DNA from: Neptunicoccus sediminis
GTDB lineage: Bacteria > Pseudomonadota > Alphaproteobacteria > Rhodobacterales > Rhodobacteraceae
Assembly: GCF_001719615.1 (NCBI RefSeq)
Contig: NZ_MDVX01000002.1
Location: 466,577 to 530,576, forward strand
Length of the DNA stretch: 64,000 nucleotides
Direction of reading: 5' to 3'
Below are positions 8,214-16,482 of this stretch, piece after piece. A program made the position numbers and the translations under genes. Every line of letters starts with the position of its first letter. Positions within the stretch are counted from its first letter, which is position 1. Below the pieces are notes generated by a model. That model saw only the letters and a program-made list of their open reading frames with translations. It was not told where the DNA came from and did not search any database.

Positions 8214-9213
8214 GAACCGCGTCTTCCCGCAACAGTGCCAGCGCATCTTCGGCTTGCGTCGGATCGAAGGGTTCTGGCGTGTGGCGCTGCGCCAGTGCGG
8301 CCTCCGCGCGGGTTGCAGCCAGACCGGACAGCGCGGGTGTTTCGCTCAGGATCGGTTCCATCTCCGCCCGCTCTCCGTTGCAGTGCAGAACCACATCACA
8401 GCCCGCCGTCAGCGCACGGGCGGTGCGATCCTCAAAGCTGCCGGACAGCGCCTTCATTGACAGATCATCGGTCATCAGCAGTCCGCCAAAGCCGATGTCC
8501 TGCCGGATCACGTCAATCACTGCAGGGGACAGGGTGGCGCAGTTCTGCGGGTCGATGGCGGAATAGATAATATGGGCCGTCATTGCCATTGGCAGGTCCG
8601 ACAAGCGCGAGAACGGCACGAAATCAGAGGCTTGCAGGTCCGCCAGCGGCGTGTCGAGTTTGGGGAGGTCAAAATGACTGTCGAGCGATGCCCGCCCGTG
8701 GCCCGGAATATGTTTGATGATCGGCAACACGCCGCCCGCCAGTTGGCCTTCGGCCAGTGCCCGTCCGTTGGCGGCAACCGTTTCGGGATCATGGCCGTAA
8801 CAGCGATTCAGGATAATTTCGTGGCTGTCGTCCGTGGCCACATCCAGCATCGGTGCGCAATTCACATCTATGCCGAGGTCATAAAGCTCGGCCGCAATCA
8901 TCCGCCCGCGCAGGTGCATGGCCTGTGGTGCGTTGGCCCCTGCCCGCTGTGCAAAGTCAAGAGCCGCATCCCATTCCCGCCAGTGGGGGGGGCGCAACCG
9001 CGCAACACGACCGCCTTCCTGATCTATCAGGATCGGGGCGTCACGGCCCACAGACTCGCGCAAGTGGGCGGTCAGTTTGCGCAACTGGTCCGGTGTTTCG
9101 ATGTTGCGGGCAAAGAGGATGAACCCCCATGGGTCCGCGTCCCGAAAAAAGGCCGTTTCCGCGGCGGATAGCACAGGGCCGAGACAGCCGAATATGGCAG
9201 CACGGGGCGCCAT
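8206..9213 (-). CDS. nagZ: Beta-N-acetylhexosaminidase NagZ
   Basis: A cytosolic glycoside hydrolase family 3 enzyme that removes N-acetylglucosamine from anhydromuropeptides during peptidoglycan recycling. The 335-residue protein has the substrate loop IIKHIPGHGRASLDSH with the catalytic His/Asp pair, the nucleophile region LLMTDDLSMKALSG, and the early IDQEGGRVARL motif. The start MAPRAAIFG overlaps the stop of the SPOR gene in a TAATG junction, which argues for coupled translation; a longer frame upstream is ignored. Confidence 0.94.
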   Translation of the reverse strand: MAPRAAIFGCLGPVLSAAETAFFRDADPWGFILFARNIETPDQLRKLTAHLRESVGRDAPILIDQEGGRVARLRPPHWREWDAALDFAQRAGANAPQAMHLRGRMIAAELYDLGIDVNCAPMLDVATDDSHEIILNRCYGHDPETVAANGRALAEGQLAGGVLPIIKHIPGHGRASLDSHFDLPKLDTPLADLQASDFVPFSRLSDLPMAMTAHIIYSAIDPQNCATLSPAVIDVIRQDIGFGGLLMTDDLSMKALSGSFEDRTARALTAGCDVVLHCNGERAEMEPILSETPALSGLAATRAEAALAQRHTPEPFDPTQAEDALALLREDAVHG

Positions 9214-10181
9214 TACCGGGCCGTCACGGGAATACAGGGCGTGCCAACCGCCAGCAGCGCAGAACAAAGCGCACGGGATTCATCCAGCGAGTCAAATCCG
9301 GCAGCCCGCAGACGATAGAACTTGCGCCCGCCGGACTTCGCCGCAATCACCAACCGCTTTTTGTCTTCCAGCAGGTGGTTGTGTTTCTTGAGCAGTTTCA
9401 GCCAGTCCGCTTTGGCCAGTTCCGCACTGTCATAGGCGCCAAGCTGGATCAGCCGTGTTCCTGCGGGAACGGAGTCCACGCTTTGGAATTCCGGCACTTC
9501 GTCCGCTTGGGAGGAGGTCGGCTGCACGCGGGTGATCTGGGTTTCAAGATTATTCGGGCGCACCTGCGGACGGGACGATGCCGAAGGAGAATATTGCGTG
9601 CCGCGAATATTGCGGCGCGGGATCGTGGCAGGGTCCACATTGGCCTGTTCCCGCTCGGCCAGTTGTTCTGCCACGTCTTCTACGATCTCAAGCGCGTCGA
9701 GATCGGCTTCGGCGGGTTCGTCCTCGGCACTTTCAATTTCTACGTCGATGTCGGTTTCTTCGTTGATGGCCTCAAGGCTGGTGTCGTCCTCTGCCTTGGC
9801 AGAGACACGGGTGATCTGTGCCGCTTCACCCGCGGGCAGGTCATCTTGTGACAGTCGAGCCGGTTCAGGTGCCAGCACCACAGTATTTGCAGGGGCTGCA
9901 ACGCCCCCTTCCGCCTGTACCGAGTTCACCGCCAGCCCCTGATGGGACGCCTGCATGCCGCCCGGATCTTCCGGCGCAATACGGGACGGGCCGACCATCG
10001 CACGGATGATGGGAACGTCATGGGGGTCGCGGGTGCCAAGGCTGACCGTCCAGTACACAAAGCCGCCGACGACAGCGACTGACAGGCCAGCGACACCCCA
10101 GTTGACCGCAGTTCGCACAACACCCAAACCTCCGACAGCTTCCGTCGGTTTGGATTTCGACTCCGTTTTCTTCTTGGACAT
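9213..10181 (-). CDS. SPOR domain protein, single membrane span
   Basis: A 322-residue bitopic protein: a basic N-terminus, one membrane segment (about residues 30-48, GVAGLSVAVVGGFVYWTV), a long acidic periplasmic linker (about 60-225) and a C-terminal SPOR domain (about 245-320: LIQLGAYDSAELAKADWLKLLKKH ... FYRLRAAGFDSLDESRALCSALLAVG). SPOR domains bind denuded glycan strands at the division septum. It lies between argS and nagZ, the order seen in many alphaproteobacteria, and its stop overlaps the nagZ start. Confidence 0.92.
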   Translation of the reverse strand: MSKKKTESKSKPTEAVGGLGVVRTAVNWGVAGLSVAVVGGFVYWTVSLGTRDPHDVPIIRAMVGPSRIAPEDPGGMQASHQGLAVNSVQAEGGVAAPANTVVLAPEPARLSQDDLPAGEAAQITRVSAKAEDDTSLEAINEETDIDVEIESAEDEPAEADLDALEIVEDVAEQLAEREQANVDPATIPRRNIRGTQYSPSASSRPQVRPNNLETQITRVQPTSSQADEVPEFQSVDSVPAGTRLIQLGAYDSAELAKADWLKLLKKHNHLLEDKKRLVIAAKSGGRKFYRLRAAGFDSLDESRALCSALLAVGTPCIPVTAR

Positions 10182-10355
10182 CAGTTTCGCCTCTTTACTC
10201 GCACAGGCTCTCGCATGTGCTTAACTGCTCAGCCCCCGAAACAAGCGGTTATTCCGCCTTTTATGTGCGTTTCGGGACTGTTACTCTTGATACCACCCGA
10301 ACCCCTGCGGGCCGGTGCCTGTGGACGTTTTCTTTTCAGTCGCAAAACGCCCGAT

Positions 10356-12098
10356 TTACATTTCTGTCATCGGGGTCACGCCCAGAATACCAAGACCGGC
10401 GGATAAAACAACCGAAACGGCACGGATCAGGGCAATTTTAGACAGGGACAGATCGGTATTATCCGCCTGCCAGAAGCGCAGTTGCGGTTCGGCTTTGCCC
10501 AGATTGTGCAGGGAATGGTATTCCGCTGCCAGCTCATAAAGGTAGAAAGACACGCGGTGCGGTTCGTTGTGTTTTGCAGCCAGTTCCAGCAAACGCGGCC
10601 ATTCTGCCAGTTTGCGGGCCAGCGCCAGTTCCGCCGGATGGGTGTTCGCGCCCATATCCGCCGCTGCAAGGATCGCATCAGATGTGTCCACGCCAGCCTC
10701 GTTCGCCTTGCGCATCACTGAACAGATCCGCGCATTGGCGTATTGCACGTAGAACACAGGGTTTTCTTTGGATTGCTCCAGCACTTTGTCGAAATCAAAG
10801 TCTAGCGGCGCGTCCTGTTTGCGGGTCAGCATGTGAAAGCGGGTCACATCGGGGCCCACCTGTTCCACCACATCGCGCAGGGTGATGAACGTCCCTGCCC
10901 GTTTGGACATTTTGAACGGCTCACCGTCTTTGAACAATTTGACAAGCTGGGTCAGCTTGATGTCCACCGGCACCTGACCTTCAGACAGGGCCGAGACCGC
11001 CGCTTTCATCCGTTTCACGTAACCGCCGTGATCGGCACCGAAAATGTCGATCAATTCGTCAAAGCCGCGGGAAATCTTGTCGTAGTGATAGGCGATGTCG
11101 GGGGCAAAATAGGTCCATGACCCGTCCGATTTTTTCACCGGACGGTCCACATCATCGCCGTGTTCGGTGGATTTGAACAGGGTTTGTTCGCGCGGTTCCC
11201 AGTCTTCGGGCTTCTTGCCTTTCGGGGGTTCCAACACGCCCTCGTAGATCAGGCCCTTGTCTTTCAGACTGTCGATCGCCACCTCGATCCGGCCCGTGCC
11301 GTAAAGCGACTTCTCGGAATAGAACACATCCATTTCAATGTTGAGCGCCTTCAGGTCAGCGCGGATCATATCCATCATCGCCTCGGTGCCAAAGGCCCGC
11401 AGATCGGCCAGCCATTCGGATTCCGGTTTGCCCACAAGGCTATCGCCGTATTTTTCCTTCAGCGCCTCCCCCACAGGGATCAGATAGTCGCCGGGATAGG
11501 TGCCGTCTTCAAAGGCCACTTCCTGTCCGTTGGCTTCCAGATACCGCAGATAGGCAGAACGGGCGAGCACATCCACCTGCGCACCGCCATCGTTGATGTA
11601 ATATTCCCGCGTCACGTCATAACCGGCAAAATCCAGCAGGCTGGCCAGCGCATCGCCAAAGACCGCGCCGCGCGTATGGCCTACGTGCAGCGGACCTGTG
11701 GGGTTGGCAGAGACATATTCCACGTTAACCTTCTTGCCCTGCCCCATGTCAGAGCGCCCGAAATCCGCACCGGATTTGATCGCTTGAGGCACAATCGCAG
11801 TCCAGCTTGCAGGGTCGAGCGTCAGGTTCAAAAAGCCCGGCCCAGCCACATCCGCAGCTTTAATCCGGTCGTCCTGCAACAGTTTCGCGGCCAGCGCCTC
11901 GGCAATGTCGCGGGGTTTGGATTTGGCAGGTTTCGCCAGCACCATCGCCGCATTGGTGGCCATATCCCCGTGCAGGGCATCGCGGGGCGGTTCTACCGCG
12001 ACGTTGGTGAAATCCAGATCGCCCGGAAGCACGCCTTCGGACTGAAGGGCTGTCAGGCTGTCGAGCACAAGTGTTCTGATGTCTGCAAAAAGGTTCAT
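10356..12098 (-). CDS. argS: Arginine-tRNA ligase
   Basis: A class I aminoacyl-tRNA synthetase of 580 residues. It has the HIGH-type motif HVGH (residues 138-141, after SANPTGPL), the KMSKRAGTF motif and the C-terminal DALR-type anticodon-binding domain ending in [19 protein letters not shown]. The N-terminal additional domain (residues 1-100) recognises the tRNA D-loop. It is followed by a 174-bp gap and then the SPOR gene; dgt lies upstream 48 bp away on the same strand. Confidence 0.97.
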   Translation of the reverse strand: MNLFADIRTLVLDSLTALQSEGVLPGDLDFTNVAVEPPRDALHGDMATNAAMVLAKPAKSKPRDIAEALAAKLLQDDRIKAADVAGPGFLNLTLDPASWTAIVPQAIKSGADFGRSDMGQGKKVNVEYVSANPTGPLHVGHTRGAVFGDALASLLDFAGYDVTREYYINDGGAQVDVLARSAYLRYLEANGQEVAFEDGTYPGDYLIPVGEALKEKYGDSLVGKPESEWLADLRAFGTEAMMDMIRADLKALNIEMDVFYSEKSLYGTGRIEVAIDSLKDKGLIYEGVLEPPKGKKPEDWEPREQTLFKSTEHGDDVDRPVKKSDGSWTYFAPDIAYHYDKISRGFDELIDIFGADHGGYVKRMKAAVSALSEGQVPVDIKLTQLVKLFKDGEPFKMSKRAGTFITLRDVVEQVGPDVTRFHMLTRKQDAPLDFDFDKVLEQSKENPVFYVQYANARICSVMRKANEAGVDTSDAILAAADMGANTHPAELALARKLAEWPRLLELAAKHNEPHRVSFYLYELAAEYHSLHNLGKAEPQLRFWQADNTDLSLSKIALIRAVSVVLSAGLGILGVTPMTEM

Positions 12099-12146
12099 GG
12101 CGCTTTCCTATGTATCAGGCGGGGTTTAGCATGTTGGCGCAAAGGG

Positions 12147-13277
12147 TCAACTCACCCCGCCCCACTCCTTGTGCAATTTCAGCGCAAAGCGGTCTGTCAT
12201 GCCCGAAACGTAATCCGCCACCAGTCGGGCGCGGGCGAAATCGTCGCTATAGGGGGTCCAGCCCTCGGGCAGCAATTCGGGGTGGTCCATAAAACGGTGG
12301 AACAGATCGCGCAGCACGGCAGTCATTTCCTCACGCACCACCAGAACGTCCGCGTGGCGGTACATATTGGCGTAAAGAAACTCTCGGATTGCGTTCAGAC
12401 CGGACAGCAGTTCGTCTGAAAAGGCAATCACCGGATGGTCCAGATTGCGTATGTCCTGCGCAGTTTGCGCGCCGGATTTTTCCAGCCAGATGCGGCTTTC
12501 GGTCAGCAGGTCCTCTACCATCAGACCAAAGACACGGCGCAGGGATTCATGGCGACGGCGGTCGGGGTCCAGATTGGGGTACTTGCGGTCCACCTCGGCA
12601 AAGCAGGGTTTGACCAGCGGCAGGTGCAGAATGTCGTCAATCTGGAAAAGACCTGCACGTAGCCCGTCATCAAGATCGTGATTGTTATAGGCGATGTCAT
12701 CGGACAGGGCGGCGACCTGTGCCTCGGCACTCGCGTGGGTGTGCAGTTCCAGATCGTGTTTGGCGTTATATTCCGCCAGCGCGAAGGGGATTTCCCCCAA
12801 CACCGGACCATTGTGTTTGGCGATGCCTTCCAGACATTCCCACGTCAGGTTCAGACCGTCAAATTCCGCATAATGGCGCTCCAGATCGGTGACGATCTTG
12901 ATGGCCTGCGCGTTGTGGTCAAACCCGCCGTAAGGCGCCATACATTCATCAAGCGCATCTTCTCCGGCGTGACCGAACGGCGTGTGGCCCAGATCATGGG
13001 CCAGCGCCACCGCCTCTGTCAGTTCGACGTTCAGGCCCAGTGCACCGGAAATCGTCCGCGCCACCTGCCCGACCTCGATGGAATGGGTCAGACGGGTGCG
13101 GTTGTGATCACCTTCATGCTCTACAAAAACCTGCGTTTTATGTTTAAGACGGCGGAAGGCCGTGGAGTGGATGATCCGGTCCCGATCCCGCTGAAAGGCC
13201 GAGCGGTGGGCCGAGTGCCCCTCATCCACAAGCCGACCCCTGCTATTCGCAGGATTACTGGCATAATTCGCTAACAT
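12147..13277 (-). CDS. dgt: Deoxyguanosinetriphosphate triphosphohydrolase-like protein
   Basis: A 376-residue HD-superfamily dNTP triphosphohydrolase that cleaves dNTPs to nucleoside and triphosphate. The metal-binding HD motif is visible as RTRLTHSIEVGQ, VALAHDLGHTPFGHAGEDAL and the later LSDDIAYNNHDLDDGLRAG. The N-terminal DRDRIIHSTAFRRLKHKTQVF is typical of the alphaproteobacterial type 2 family. Upstream of argS in the same direction and divergent from erpA (102-bp gap). Confidence 0.93.
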   Translation of the reverse strand: MLANYASNPANSRGRLVDEGHSAHRSAFQRDRDRIIHSTAFRRLKHKTQVFVEHEGDHNRTRLTHSIEVGQVARTISGALGLNVELTEAVALAHDLGHTPFGHAGEDALDECMAPYGGFDHNAQAIKIVTDLERHYAEFDGLNLTWECLEGIAKHNGPVLGEIPFALAEYNAKHDLELHTHASAEAQVAALSDDIAYNNHDLDDGLRAGLFQIDDILHLPLVKPCFAEVDRKYPNLDPDRRRHESLRRVFGLMVEDLLTESRIWLEKSGAQTAQDIRNLDHPVIAFSDELLSGLNAIREFLYANMYRHADVLVVREEMTAVLRDLFHRFMDHPELLPEGWTPYSDDFARARLVADYVSGMTDRFALKLHKEWGGVS

Positions 13278-13379
13278 TTGATTGAGGCCCCGATCTAAAC
13301 GTCTGTCTTGTCCTTGATGCCGCGTTTATCGCAGCCTATGTTTAGGGAAACCTTACACGATTGATGTGGACGTTAACAG

Positions 13380-13715
13380 ATGGACTTGTCCCTGCCCCCT
13401 AAAGTAACCGACCGCGCGTTTGAACGGCTTGCCGAAATCAACGAAGGCGCAACTGCGGCCCAATGCCTGCGCGTCGCCGTTGAAGGCGGCGGCTGTTCGG
13501 GCTTTCAGTACGAAATCAAGCTGGAAGAGACGGCTGCCGATGACGATCTGATCCTTGAAAAAGACGGACAGAAGGTGCTGGTGGACAGTGTGTCCCTGCC
13601 CTTTTTGACCAATGCGGTGATTGATTTCAGTCAGGAACTGATCGGCGCACGCTTTGTGATCGAAAACCCAAATGCCAGCAGCTCTTGTGGTTGTGGCACC
13701 AGCTTCAGCATGTAA
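13380..13715 (+). CDS. erpA: Iron-sulfur cluster carrier protein (A-type, ErpA/IscA)
   Basis: A 111-residue A-type carrier that passes 4Fe-4S clusters to apoproteins. The three ligands are Cys39 (GGGCSGFQY), Cys103 and Cys105 (SSCGCGTSF). Length and the LPPKVTDRAFERLAEI start fit ErpA; HesB/IscA paralogues cannot be excluded without a tree. It is followed by a short hairpin (8-bp arms TTGCCGCG and CGCGGCAA, 13759-13781) just ahead of xthA. Confidence 0.9.
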   Translation: MDLSLPPKVTDRAFERLAEINEGATAAQCLRVAVEGGGCSGFQYEIKLEETAADDDLILEKDGQKVLVDSVSLPFLTNAVIDFSQELIGARFVIENPNASSSCGCGTSFSM

Positions 13716-13798
13716 ACCGCCCCTCGCGGGTCCGGTTTGCGCTTGTTCTCTGACAGGATTGCCGCGATATTTGCGCGGCAATCAAAGGACCAACCCAC

Positions 13799-14581
13799 AT
13801 GAAAATCGCCAGCTTCAATATCAACGGGATCAAAGCCCGCCTGCCTGCCCTTTTGCAGTGGCTGGAAGAGGCGAAACCGGATGTGGCCCTGTTGCAGGAA
13901 ATCAAATCGGTGGATGAAAACTTCCCCCGCGAACCGATTGAGGATCTGGGCTACCAAGTGGAAACCCACGGGCAGAAATCCTTTAACGGTGTGGCGATCC
14001 TTTCCAAACTGCCGTTGGAAGACATCACACGTGGCCTGCCCGGTGATGACGAAGACGACCACGCCCGTTGGATTGAAGCTACGGTGATCGGGGACAAAAC
14101 GGCTGTTCGTGTCTGTGGGTTGTACCTGCCCAACGGCAATCCGGCCCCCGGACCGAAATACGACTACAAGCTGGCCTGGATGGAGCGTCTGCACGCCCGC
14201 GCCCGCGATCTGATGAATGCTGAAGAACCGGCACTGATGGCTGGCGATTACAATGTGATCCCCCAGCCCGAAGATTGTTGGGATGTGAAACCGTGGCTGG
14301 AGGATGCGCTCTATCTGCCCCAGTCCCGCGCTGCATTTGAGCGAATCAAGAACCTCGGCTTTACCGAAGCTTTCCGCGCCCGCAATCAGGCGCCGATGAA
14401 TTTCACCTTCTGGGATTATCAGGCGGGCCGCTGGAACAAAAACCAAGGCATCCGCATCGACCACTTCCTGCTGACCCCGCAATGCGCCGACCTGTTGCTA
14501 GACTGCCAGATCGACCGCGACACGCGGGGTCGCGAGAAACCCAGCGATCACGTCCCGATCTGGGTCGAACTGGACGCGTAA
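13799..14581 (+). CDS. xthA: Exodeoxyribonuclease III, with a rewritten 3' end
   Basis: A 260-residue AP endonuclease/3' exonuclease for base excision repair. Conserved blocks: KIASFNINGIKARLP, LLQEIKSVDENFP, GDYNVIPQPEDCWD, GIRIDHFLLTPQC and SDHVPIWVEL with the catalytic Asp-His. The gene is complete, but its last 113 bp (14465-14577) recur at 15445-15557 with one mismatch (14506 C, 15486 T). The final codons differ: GCG TAA here, GCC TGA in the downstream copy. The natural reading is that the insert brought its own copy of the gene end and restored the frame, leaving the original tail displaced. Confidence 0.95.
   Translation: MKIASFNINGIKARLPALLQWLEEAKPDVALLQEIKSVDENFPREPIEDLGYQVETHGQKSFNGVAILSKLPLEDITRGLPGDDEDDHARWIEATVIGDKTAVRVCGLYLPNGNPAPGPKYDYKLAWMERLHARARDLMNAEEPALMAGDYNVIPQPEDCWDVKPWLEDALYLPQSRAAFERIKNLGFTEAFRARNQAPMNFTFWDYQAGRWNKNQGIRIDHFLLTPQCADLLLDCQIDRDTRGREKPSDHVPIWVELDA
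14465..14577 (+). repeat. 113-bp direct repeat, left copy (within xthA)
   Basis: Bases 14465-14577 match 15445-15557 at an exact offset of 980 bp with a single difference. The similarity starts abruptly at TTCCTGCTGACC and ends at the last codon. This is much longer than the target-site duplication of a transposon and fits either site-specific entry at the gene end or homologous recombination. Confidence 0.95.
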
Positions 14582-14585
14582 ACCC

Positions 14586-14612
14586 ACTGACTATCAACGA
14601 CCGTCAGTTTTT
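14586..14612 (+). terminator. Terminator-like hairpin after xthA
   Basis: ACTGAC and GTCAGT pair around an 11-nt loop and are followed by TTTTC. The stem is only 6 bp, so it is a weak candidate. It would isolate the insert gene from xthA transcription. Confidence 0.4.
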
Positions 14613-14640
14613 CTTCACATAAGAATTCTTCACATAAGAA
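14611..14640. repeat. Two abutting copies of a 15-bp palindromic unit
   Basis: TTCTTCACATAAGAA occurs twice with no gap. Each unit is itself an inverted repeat (TTCTT, CACAT, AAGAA). The pair ends 49 bp before the ATG of the HEPN-motif gene, where the promoter should be, and looks like a two-site operator. Confidence 0.75.
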
Positions 14641-14689
14641 AACGAATGCCAAGTTAATTTTAGAAATTATTTCATTGAGGATTGCGGCT

Positions 14690-15388
14690 ATGAACAAACC
14701 TTTGCCAGAATTAAAGCTAACTGTACCTGGTCTTAGAATTATTGCTCCTCAACACATTAAAGATAATTTAAAAAAGAAATGGGAATATTCAGCTAGAGAA
14801 TTTGTGACTGAATTGACGGAAGAGTACTGTTCCGCATGGGCGAGTCTAATTCTTTTCTCCCGCTACCATGACACGCACACCAAGCGGGCACTATTCGAAG
14901 CGGAGTTAGCCGAGAAAGGCAACCAAGAAGCGCTTCGCGAGGCGCAACAAAATCGATACCCATCAGCGATAGAAAACCACTTTTACAAAATACAACGCGA
15001 CGCCTTTGTCTTTACCGTGGTGCGAACAATAAACATAATTAAGTTGGGACCTGCCACCGATTCCGACGATCTCATTGACGTAGATTTTTCACCTTTCAAA
15101 GAGCAACTGGAAAATGCGTTCCCTGATGCGAGGGACGTTCGAAATTCTATTGCTCACGCGGAAGAAAGACGGCGGAAAATAAAAAATGGAGGCAAGCCTA
15201 TGCCTCCGCATATATCTATTGTGGGCGCACAAACAGGTGACAGCCTCACAACCATAGGGGCGGACGGAATACCAAAATCTATAAGTTTCTCCGCAGAATC
15301 ACTAATTAAACTTAAGAATATATTAAATGAATTGTTTGCGGTTTTTGAATGGTATGGAGAGCCTGAGAAGTGGCCATTAGATTACTAA
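14690..15388 (+). CDS. Uncharacterised HEPN-motif protein carried by the xthA insert
   Basis: A 232-residue, mostly alpha-helical soluble protein with no signal peptide or membrane span. Residues 151-156 are RNSIAH inside ARDVRNSIAHAEERRRK, which fits the Rx4-6H signature of HEPN ribonucleases, preceded by a helix (FKEQLENAFPDA) as in that fold. A long helical region (residues 60-120) comes before it. The start ATG has TTGAGG nine bases upstream. Codon use and base composition differ sharply from neighbours, and the gene is alone in a repeat-flanked insert, both signs of recent transfer. Many HEPN proteins are toxins or phage-defence effectors, but some RN..AH proteins have no known activity, so function is inference. 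No antitoxin nucleotidyltransferase gene is adjacent. Confidence 0.75.
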   Translation: MNKPLPELKLTVPGLRIIAPQHIKDNLKKKWEYSAREFVTELTEEYCSAWASLILFSRYHDTHTKRALFEAELAEKGNQEALREAQQNRYPSAIENHFYKIQRDAFVFTVVRTINIIKLGPATDSDDLIDVDFSPFKEQLENAFPDARDVRNSIAHAEERRRKIKNGGKPMPPHISIVGAQTGDSLTTIGADGIPKSISFSAESLIKLKNILNELFAVFEWYGEPEKWPLDY

Positions 15389-15444
15389 TTACTGCAAAAT
15401 CTAAACTCATAAATAATCTACCGTTTTGGCATTGCAATCCACGG

Positions 15445-15561
15445 TTCCTGCTGACCCCGCAATGCGCCGACCTGTTGCTAGACTGTCAGATCGACCGCGA
15501 CACGCGGGGTCGCGAGAAACCCAGCGATCACGTCCCGATCTGGGTCGAACTGGACGCCTGA
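15445..15561 (+). pseudogene. Displaced 3' end of xthA
   Basis: Encodes only FLLTPQCADLLLDCQ to WVELDA followed by TGA, that is the last 38 residues of exonuclease III. It has no start of its own. Just after the stop lies a hairpin (CCAGCGC-AGCA-GCGCTGG, 15563-15580) that may be the original end of the xthA transcript, which supports this copy being the ancestral tail. Confidence 0.85.
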
Positions 15562-15740
15562 GCCAGCGCAGCAGCGCTGGCGGCATGGGCGGGGTGAAGG
15601 GCGGGCGGACCGCCATCGTCTTCCCAACGGGCCAGACAGGACGGTGACGGTTTCTTGAAAACAATCCTTGCGCGGCCGGCCGAGGGGCGTCTTTTCGACC
15701 TTAACTCGGGTGATTTGAAATGGTTTTGGCGGATCAACAT
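15528..15740 (-). CDS. Possible small protein
   Basis: A 70-codon frame with a strong ribosome binding site (AGAGGAG seven bases before the ATG). It ends inside the displaced xthA tail, antisense to it. The product is basic at the N-terminus and Ala/Pro-rich at the end, with no recognisable domain. Another overlapping frame is equally long, so coding status is uncertain. Confidence 0.25.
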   Translation of the reverse strand: MLIRQNHFKSPELRSKRRPSAGRARIVFKKPSPSCLARWEDDGGPPALHPAHAASAAALAQASSSTQIGT

Positions 15741-15822
15741 GTCGCAACTCCTCTGAAACGTAACGGGATTTTCTGAACAGCGCGTCACCTGTAAATCGGG
15801 GACGCGCGAACGGGGCGTGGCG

Positions 15823-16134
15823 TTAACCGGCCTGATGGATCCCGTCGGCTTCAGGCGTGGCCGCTGTTGCGCGGCTCACGGGGGTCATGCCCAGTTCCTC
15901 GTCAGTGAAGCGGCCCACCACATAGCGGATCTCGCCGCGGCGGATGCCCATGTCGTGCAGCAACCGGTCATCCAGCGCCTGAAGCGCGTCGATCATCTTG
16001 CGGCGCTGCCAGCGGCGATACAAAGACCGTCCCAGATCCCCGATAATCCGCGCGACACGACCCCGTTGCCTGATCGCACCGGCATAGGGGGCGGCGGGAG
16101 AGAGGTAGTTACGTTGTGAAAGATAGGTTTGCAT
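15823..16134 (-). CDS. DUF1127 family small protein
   Basis: A 103-residue arginine-rich protein. The DUF1127 core is RSLYRRWQRRKMIDALQALDDRLLHDMGIRRGEIRYVV (about residues 36-73). Small DUF1127 proteins are abundant in alphaproteobacteria and some control phosphate/carbon metabolism or RNA turnover; its role here is unknown. The start at MQTYLSQRNYL has GGAGA five bases upstream and is preferred over an upstream GTG/TTG-type start. Confidence 0.85.
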   Translation of the reverse strand: MQTYLSQRNYLSPAAPYAGAIRQRGRVARIIGDLGRSLYRRWQRRKMIDALQALDDRLLHDMGIRRGEIRYVVGRFTDEELGMTPVSRATAATPEADGIHQAG

Positions 16135-16482
16135 GTCGTTCTCCGAAACTGTGAAGGTTCCAGACATGCGCAAAGCCGTCTCCGGCACGTGACCGGCAAC
16201 GCGGTCACAGGCATTGCGGCGCCTGTTGCGCTCGTGTCTGGATTGAAAGAAGGAAATTCCAACATCACCCCGAGGTCAAAGCAGGCAAACAGCCCGCCTG
16301 ACCCGGGGCTAACCGCGGTTCAGTAGATTTCCTGCGGGACGCAGGACCTTCTTATGACACAGTGTTATCGACATGCCTTGCATATGGGCGCTGCGGGCAC
16401 CTGTTTCAAGAGGCCGCCCCGCGCTGCGACCTTCTGTCCGTTGCAGCCCGCCAGTCGCGGACGCGCAATCGAGCCAGTCGGG
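16135..16482. other. Non-coding stretch between DUF1127 and sulfotransferase-like genes
   Basis: Of 348 bases, the part next to 16134 should hold the DUF1127 promoter. A perfect palindrome AACCGCGGTT lies at about 16312-16321 and a small hairpin (CCTGCG-GGA-CGCAGG) at about 16329-16343. No convincing gene or RNA is seen. Confidence 0.5.

Larger units (their letters stand above)
14578..15557. mobile_element. 980-bp single-gene insert at the 3' end of xthA
   Basis: The DNA between the two copies of the xthA tail is visibly richer in A+T and in codons such as AAA, ATA and TTA than the genes on either side. It contains a terminator-like hairpin, a tandem palindromic repeat and one gene with a HEPN-like motif. 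No integrase, transposase or terminal inverted repeat is present. Recombination between the 113-bp repeats would remove exactly 980 bp and leave a full-length xthA. The boundaries are given by the repeats; the mechanism of entry is unknown. Confidence 0.7.

Noticed and set aside
11160..12419. A 419-codon plus-strand frame opposite argS and dgt
   Set aside because: Antisense to two well-supported genes and without a start signal or recognisable domain.
13759..13781. Hairpin before xthA as a terminator
   Set aside because: Good 8-bp arms but no T run on either strand.
15370..15561. A 63-codon frame with similarity to exonuclease III
   Set aside because: It is only the displaced tail of xthA fused by chance to insert DNA; no ribosome binding site or catalytic domain.
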